A program made the position numbers and the translations under genes. Below, one piece after another: positions 59,401-64,000 of a DNA stretch of 64,000 nucleotides. Under the pieces are notes generated by a model. The model saw nothing but the letters and a program-made list of their open reading frames with translations, was not told the origin of the DNA and made no database searches. Origin of the DNA: Hydractinia symbiolongicarpus (lineage: Eukaryota > Cnidaria > Hydrozoa > Anthoathecata > Hydractiniidae); assembly GCF_029227915.1 (NCBI RefSeq), contig NC_079881.1, positions 4,774,001 to 4,838,000 on the forward strand, in the 5' to 3' direction. How positions within the stretch are numbered: position 1 is the first letter of the stretch; the number at the start of each line of letters is the position of its first letter.

Positions 59401-62400
59401 AGCTTCTCAAACTGCACAATAAAATCAGGAAATTTGTCTCCACTATTCCTCTTATAGTCATAAAACTCTTTAAAAGCAATAAATGCTCTTGTGCTTTCAT
59501 CTTTCAAATATATTGAATCTAGCTTAGATATAATCTTGTCCAAACCATCATCTGATCCCACTTCTGCAGGTGTCAGGTCGCGTACTGCCTCCCGTGCCCG
59601 ACCAGTCAGTGACAGGTATACAGCTGGACCTTGCTTTTTCTTTGGTAGTTCTGTAAACATCTGCCAGATCTCCAAATCGTTCTTCCAACTGCTATAGTCA
59701 TCATCCTCTTTAAACGCTGGTGGAGCCTTCAATGTTGTTGTTGCCATTGTTCACAAACCACTTCACCAATTGGTTTGCACACACACGTGTCAACAAATAG
59801 CCAACAAAAGGGAAAGTTATCTCTCTTACCTCAAGGAACACATCCGGGTGTGTGCCCTCAATTGCTTTCTTTCAACTCAAATGTCACTCGCACAATGATC
59901 ATAAATACCAGGCCAGTTGATCTGTACCTTTTAACTCTGCTACCATTGTTAAATGATTCTTACCTTGATGAGGTAACTTGAAGGCTTCACCAGTCTCTAA
60001 TACTATTGTATTGGTTACTGAAAGATAACAACAGGATTAACACAAATCGCAATATCAACAAAAATGATGTCACTTTCAATATAACATCAACATTTATTTA
60101 GCACAATGTTCATTTCAAGCACTGCATCTCTAGCTTTACCTTCAAGTGTAAGAAAAAGAGCAGCGGCCTGTCGCTTTTTATCACCATACATCATTTTTAT
60201 ATTTATTCAAATTTTTCAACCTTTAGCATTTAATGGGGTGTTCTTTTACTGACTTTTTAAAACCTGAAACGTTAAAAATATCTACACAGAATTTAAGAGT
60301 GTTTTAATCGTAATGTTACTAACTTTTAAAATTAATCTTAACAAATTAATCCTAGCCACACTCAAACAAGTAGAATTTATCAGTTAAATAAAGAATTTGG
60401 AGCTAATTTTTTTCTCTGGAAAGACTGTTTATCTCGAACGCTAAATATACAGCATTAATGAAAGTGGCCAACTAATCACAAAAAATCTAATAAGCACGTG
60501 TTAGTGTTATTATTATTCTTGTATTTTTCCCTGAACATACTCTGTACTAATACAACAGAATAGTTTCTGTGTGTGATTATTATTATAATGTGTTTTTTAG
60601 GTTTATGAAGAACATGTTTACAAACTCAGTTTGAATTGTGCAAGAAAAGCTGCGCAATGCAAAGTGAAGAGATATGTTGAACTGTCAACTGCTCAAGTAT
60701 ATTCTAGTGATAAGGTAGGGAAGAAACTTGATATTTTTTCATTTGTTCATACACAATTTAATGATGTCTGTTTATAATGGAAACAAAATCGTCGTCAACG
60801 TTGTTCTTTTGGTTTCAAAAGTGTATTCTTTGACAACCTGAAATGCTTATCACCTAATTAGTTTACCATTTTAAGTTGGTAGAATACCAAGATACTTTCG
60901 TTGCAGTTCTGGTATACTGTGCGAGTGATATGATGGAGATACTGTAGCAACTTGCATAAATATGTATATTACTAGCATTCATATTAGGACATGATGCGGA
61001 AGTTAAAAACTTTGTTGTTGTTTGTTGTTGTTGTTGTTGTGTGCATTGATCTGTAGACGTTCAATTCTTGTGTCGATAGTATTCTGTAAAGTGTGAAGTA
61101 GGCATTTTTACCTTTTTCAGAAAATATGCGACGAGACACGAAAAACTTCACCATGGACTGCATTAGCAAAATTCAAATTACAAGTTGAGGGCGAACTGGC
61201 GAGTATAGAAAAGTAAGCTTGTTGGATGTTATTTTTTAAAGTCAGGAAAACCTTCTGCTGGAATGTTACTGCAGGGAGAGGTTAACAGATTTCTTGTTAC
61301 AGATTTTTTTATTACACATCACTTCACCTATACTATAATGTGAATGTTATGATTTGTAATTGTTAATTTTTTGTATTTTTTTTTTGTATTGCATTCCACA
61401 TATTATCTCTTTTTTTTAGTTTAAACTACGTAGTTATCCGACCATCTATTGTTTATGGAGTTGGTGATAAGCAAGGCTTAAGTGGGTTATTTCTTCAGAT
61501 AAATAAAATTGAATGTTAACAACAGAATTATTCGGCTAACAAATTTGTTGATAAAAATTGCGAGTTCTGCTAGAATTCACAAGAGTTTAATTTTATCATC
61601 AAAAAATTGATCTGGAAAATAACTCTCTCACTTAGTGAAATTAAATACAGTTGCCGAAGAAAATAGTTCGAGTTAATAAATGTTCGAGCTAATCAAAGCT
61701 TCCGTTAAGTCAGATTAAGCAAAAATAAGATAACTTCAAGTTAAGGTGATTTTTTTGCTGGTACAAACACGGTTGAAGTGTTATTAATAATATTGTTGGA
61801 GAAGGATTGTTGGATTTGGAGGAGGCTTGTATATCACCTTGTCTTAACTTTGGAGATAATGTATCTTCAACTCTATTCACACACTTAATAATTATGTGCA
61901 TTGTACTCTTCCTTTTTTCGAATAAAAAACCGAGTTATCCAAAAAAGTTACTATTCACTGGTTATCATTTTATAGCTCCAAGATTGATCATTGGTGCGGT
62001 ATACAAACAATTACAAGAAAAAATGAAGGTGAGCTATGTAAACCTCTTTCTACTTTCTGCTACTTTTTAACTAACTTAAAATATTTCCTCTGTTGTGTTC
62101 GTTTAGTTAAGAATAAAAAAAACGTGCTTTAAGTATAGCTAGCATTCATCAGATTCTTGCGAGAAGTTTTAAAGTAATGCAATAAAGTTGAAGATAGGAA
62201 AATGTGAAAAAAGAAAAAAATGTACTCATTGATTTGCATTGATAATGTCTGTTGTCACAACACACATTGGTGATCATTACGACCATAAACCAAAGGTTTC
62301 AATGTAACAAGAAGTGAAAAATATTTGTTTTTTAGTTGCTATGGACGAAAGATCTTCATATGAGTACAGTACATGTTGAGGATACAGTAAAAGCCATCTG

Positions 62401-64000
62401 GTTTCTATGCACTAATGGTAAACATGGAGAAGTATATAATTTGGCCGATAAGCAAGAATCTAGTAAGTATCATTGTGTCTTCCGTTCGAATTTAATATAC
62501 TTTTTTACCGACAGTAAAAAGTACTTGTCGTGGCAGGCGTTATATGGAAGCAGCCTTAAAAAAACCTGTACAACTCGCCTAATACTTGTGCATTTTACGA
62601 CAATGATGCTCAGTATGATCGAGTTTAATGAAACAGAGGATGTACTCATCCATCGCAATTCAGTTTGGATTTTCATGCGATAAAAAAGTAGTGATTGCTT
62701 TTGGTTTTGTTTCCCCACTTATAATTTTTTTTTCTCTATTTCGGTTATGCGTGCTTGTGACCAGTGGTCAATGTGGATATGAATGTCCAGACCAAATACT
62801 CGATCATAACTATGATCAACTCGGTGGATAGTGTGGTACGAGCGATACAAAGAATGCCACTATTTTCGTGTAAAATTAATTGTAAATTTCTCTTCTACAT
62901 TTTGAAGCAACATTAAGTTCTTTTAAGTGAATTAATGATTTCTTTACACGTATTTACTAATTTTCGCGAGTACTAAAAACGTTGCATTTTACAAACAAAT
63001 AGTGAATCGATGATTGCTATATTTTTCAGTAGACTACGCGCCTAAGTTACATGTTTTTTTATAACTATTCACTTTGCGTTTTTCCTTTGTACTTGTAGCC
63101 CAAGGTTCAATCAGCGATGTGGTGTGTCAGATCTTTGGAATTAAATACGATTTCTTCGGTACGGTGGTGTCTAATATGGCCAAGGTAAGGATTTCATCAC
63201 GTGATTGAGCGGTGAGTGCTCATGTGTAGTCAGCGACGTCTTGATTTCCATCTGTTAGCCTTTTGTGAATAGTTTTAAAGTTTAATCATGATCTTTAAAA
63301 GTATGCAATGAGCCTATTTGTCTGTTGGTTCTCTTCATTGACGGAAATTTTTACTGAACCTTAAAGTATATAAAATAAAATGGTACAAATTAAATATGCA
63401 CTTTTGTTGAAAAATAGGGGGTAAAAATCAAGAAGCTTTGTGGATTGAAGGATCTAACAATTTCTTAATAAGATTCCACATCCCGTTACCTTACTGTGCA
63501 TATGCGTTTCCAATGATGTAAGGCTAAGAAAATCTTCGTTAAATGCTGTAAATTTTATTGGTGTAATTTTTTAGATTAATATGAACGGTGTAGTTGATGA
63601 TTCGAACGAAAAACATCTGTCACCTTGGTCAGAAGCATGCACTGCTGATGGTATCGAAAATACTCCACTAAGTCCGTACTTAGATAAGGTAAGAAAATAT
63701 TCATGTCGTACATCAATTCTTTTGATATGATATCATTCGTAACTGATCATCCACCCATCCACCCACCCAGTTTATTTTTTTATTCATTAATTTATTTTCT
63801 CGTTCATTCATATGTATATTCATTCATTTGTTTAATTATTTTTCGTTCGCTTTTTTATTCATTCTTTCTGTTTACTAGGAGTTACTATACAACAATCATT
63901 TATACGTCGATGGAAGCAAGATTGAAAAGTTGGGTTTTCAATACACTAAACCAAATGTTACGGTGGACGAGTTAAAACTGGTAAATCGAGAACATTGCTA
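50423..64000 (+). CDS. Extended short-chain dehydrogenase/reductase (NAD-dependent epimerase/dehydratase-like), 3' end beyond window
   Basis: Exons: 50423-50456, 50676-50737, 50883-50939, 54785-54839, 54920-55011, 60601-60714, 61121-61212, 61420-61481, 61976-62028, 62336-62462, 63099-63184, 63575-63688 and 63879-63980 (or to 64000 if not spliced there). All phases agree; 350 residues are read. Residues 11-17 GGCGFIG are the Rossmann dinucleotide loop. Then come NLAAETRYG, ELSTAQVYSS, VVIRPSIVYGVGD and HVEDTVKAIWFL, the extended-SDR order. The usual catalytic YxxxK is not seen: aligning on K157xxxE161 puts Leu153 where Tyr belongs (SPWTALAKFKLQVE). From memory the whole sequence resembles a little-studied group best known in fungi (KPWTxLAKYKLQ). 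The substrate is unknown. Intron 5 holds a Copia element. Confidence 0.85.
50940..54784. other. SDR gene intron 3 (3.8 kb)
   Basis: AT-rich, without recognisable exons. A TCCGTCTGTCTGTCTGTGAC stretch at ~51388 resembles one at ~25950 and is probably part of an old dispersed repeat. A TTAGCGTCGGTAATTGCCGACG inverted pair is at ~52191-52213. No complete element could be delimited. Confidence 0.5.
55112..55223 (-). repeat. 3' LTR of the Copia element
   Basis: 112 bp. On the element's strand it begins TGTTGATATTGCG and ends ...GAATCATTTAA. It is identical to the other LTR except for one A/G near 55199. It is very short for an LTR; promoter elements are not obvious. Confidence 0.88.
55358..57004 (-). 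CDS. Copia reverse transcriptase and RNase H frame
   Basis: The useful part starts near 56840. Reverse transcriptase: VSSKWVITEKFKGEKRVVKA, LDITAAFLQGD, LKRCLYGLNDASRAWY, then the catalytic HVDDFVYGG. RNase H: CYTDATHASLK, SETLALSEGADASFY, CIIDNKSLFETL and WVEGKHQLADCLTK hold the acidic residues. It is +1 relative to the upstream gag-integrase frame, and the two overlap for 203 nt (56802-57004). The first ~50 codons, upstream of the switch, are the shadow of the other frame. No internal stop is present. Expression needs ribosomal frameshifting unless the shift is a mutation. Confidence 0.88.
   Translation of the reverse strand: MEDGIVQEFSQHNPKEVALIKIGLMCLMMVIESQKASIGMMCPNGSSWKIRNSLSICVMSMFSQEVVDAKERELQNLKENDVFEEVPDTGQTTVSSKWVITEKFKGEKRVVKARLVARGFEENSQSLRTDSPTCGKQSLRLAMAIIVSNDWQINSLDITAAFLQGDAIERELFLQPPKDTLSLGTVWKLKRCLYGLNDASRAWYKRVRSEMLKLGGEMCTYDPAVFYWYRVKQITGILVCHVDDFVYGGSPAFHKEVIAKLFETFKISTQSSSTFKYLGLDVDQFKSKIKINQVSYIESLITVNIENDVNNERKLTSKEKTMLRSLSGQIAWVAGQTRPDVAYDSCQTSNYGKEPTVQNLKDANKIIRKIKSKHVAITIAKIANMKNCEIICYTDATHASLKCGSSQGAFIIFVKHLSEVIPICWQSKKLQRVTKSPIASETLALSEGADASFYLANVIQQICKLTKVPKITCIIDNKSLFETLKTTNVTKDLRLRVDIARLRQMVEQDEITVKWVEGKHQLADCLTKHGASPNKLLEVLETSKISLQ
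56802..59747 (-). CDS. Copia gag, protease and integrase frame
   Basis: 981 codons. Residues 1-200 are gag-like (UBN2-type: FYDYKRNSGDKFPDFIVQFE). The zinc knuckle is CHECDSTRHFANKC (224-237). Protease: LDSGCTKTVAG at 290-300. Integrase: an HHCC head (H444, H449, ECCNDCEIC at ~475-483), then D510 (MDLKVY), D566 (TDNGGEF) and E602 (ERHNK), a complete catalytic triad. A 30-residue Asp-rich run from CAT repeats (about 57290-57365) lies in the linker. The frame ends at 56802 shortly after MCDVDVF, where the RT frame takes over. The start at 59747 (MATTTLKAPPAFKEDDDYSS) is ~200 nt inside the 5' LTR. Confidence 0.88.
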   Translation of the reverse strand: MATTTLKAPPAFKEDDDYSSWKNDLEIWQMFTELPKKKQGPAVYLSLTGRAREAVRDLTPAEVGSDDGLDKIISKLDSIYLKDESTRAFIAFKEFYDYKRNSGDKFPDFIVQFEKLYNKISKYDMALPEAVRAYFLLTAANMSEENEKLARTTCAELKYKNMKDTIMKIFGELNTAEDAAHLGALPVKQECLYGNLHADTKDSLSRNTRSRMNPVDKDGKLMRCHECDSTRHFANKCPHRNQEQRGFRSRNNRPTEKKQDVNEIHITLFAASPDQRQYCLVGESFGRGVLDSGCTKTVAGEKWMDEYLGTLSESDKNAVVSNSTDSIYRFGDGKEVKATRNLIIPVILGGNKYKLSVDIVEIEIPLLISRSTMKSLSMKIDFTSDLALIGKERINLICTTTGHYCLPLTHCDLDAQKGTKIILHGENLKNISKTEKMKKAMKLHRQFAHAGKDKLLKLVKDSNLYDKEFLSCIEECCNDCEICHKYKRPYSRPVVGIPLANTFNQVICMDLKVYEHNKQHILHIIDAATRYSAGCLIKSKHKDVIVSRVFRFWIAYFGSPSTILTDNGGEFSNEVLQEMNEKLNIETKTTAGESPFSNGIVERHNKILAETMFKTIEDTKCEPDVALAWALSAKNSLQNHGGYSPNQLVFGHNVNTPTILTDHLPALEPTTSSEIVRKNLSALHKARENFIKAESSERIKRALRHNVRTYSDETYLNGEKVFYKRKNTKGWKGPGVVLGQDGQMVLVRHGGNFYRVHPCQLMKHSQNCKVSEFKSDHVKRKESHLNKLCDMNDSVNDCDNDDDDDDDDDGGDDYDNDDDDDDDTADKNVIDVYDDSEDVEQYHQEQARNVDENDQEDSGTSENEVEENRDTHKNNETEEDEGSGCTSDIFRRPSTESKKVESKPKAKSYIKYNLNGRWYRARVLSAQPKRSGTYKNWVNVSNDGDRKPKSINWNDVSKWVELENPEFPVYMCDVDVFTGSS
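59935..59945 (-). promoter_or_regulatory. Primer-binding site (initiator-Met tRNA)
   Basis: On the element strand TGGTAGCAGAG begins eight or nine nucleotides (3 if the LTR is taken as 112 bp) inside the 5' LTR. It is complementary to the 3' end of initiator methionine tRNA (CTCTGCTACCA), the usual primer of Copia-type elements. Confidence 0.8.
59949..60060 (-). repeat. 5' LTR of the Copia element
   Basis: 112 bp, one mismatch to the other LTR. On the plus strand it runs TTAAATGATTCTTACC to AATATCAACA. Transcription of the element would start here, reading toward lower coordinates. Confidence 0.88.

Larger units (their letters stand above)
55112..60060 (-). mobile_element. Ty1/copia-type LTR retrotransposon, nearly intact
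   Basis: Two 112-bp direct repeats bound a 4.7-kb interior on the minus strand. In order from the 5' LTR: an 11-nt primer site matching initiator-Met tRNA; gag-protease-integrase; then reverse transcriptase-RNase H (integrase before RT, the Copia order). Both outer edges carry AAAATGAT (55104-55111 and 60061-60068). The LTRs differ at a single base, so insertion is very recent. It lies antisense in intron 5 of the SDR gene and does not touch its exons. Confidence 0.93.

Overview
This window is AT-rich, intron-dense and full of decayed transposons, so it comes from an animal nuclear genome. There are no operons, no bacterial ribosome-binding context, and no tRNA or rRNA gene that I can support. 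A cilia-type kinesin, jockey-like LINEs, a Copia element with an initiator-Met primer site, a pogo-type transposon carrying a HIRAN-like ORF, and many short palindromes of the CAACCTCGTTCCCAGG type together suggest a marine invertebrate. A cnidarian is most likely; the species cannot be named from sequence alone.

Layout. (1) 665-2011, minus: intronless F-box protein gene. (2) 2877-27865, minus: a kinesin-8 (KIF19-type) gene spread over 25 kb. I could place 17 coding exons with matching splice phases, including a ten-codon first exon 3.9 kb upstream of the next one. One small internal exon is missing from the model. Its introns hold a sense LINE (4.2-6.4 kb), an antisense LINE (8.2-11.0 kb), two copies of a composite element with ~120-bp internal repeats (18.0-18.9 and 21.1-22.4 kb), a (TGCG)n tract, two minisatellites that start within about 10 nt of splice donors, and several palindromic MITEs. 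(3) 29.7-44.4 kb: a diverged tandem segmental duplication. Each unit carries one copy of an unrecognised three-exon gene for a 101-residue coiled-coil-like protein (31121-31782 and 40313-41024, plus). The second unit also carries a broken LINE (36.7-38.5 kb) and a 1353-bp pogo-like transposon (42101-43453) with a HIRAN-like ORF. (4) 44.8-50.4 kb: transposase remnants, MITEs and anonymous DNA. (5) 50423 to the window end, plus: an extended short-chain dehydrogenase/reductase gene (13 exons seen, 3' end probably outside). Its fifth intron is occupied by an almost pristine antisense Copia retrotransposon (55112-60060).

The genes do not form one pathway. The kinesin is expected to act at ciliary tips, the F-box protein in ubiquitin ligation, and the SDR in NAD(P)-dependent metabolism. 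The dominant theme is mobile DNA: at least seven element types sit in introns or in the duplicated block, several with readable target-site duplications. Features and findings separate what is read from the bases from what is known of families and what is inferred.
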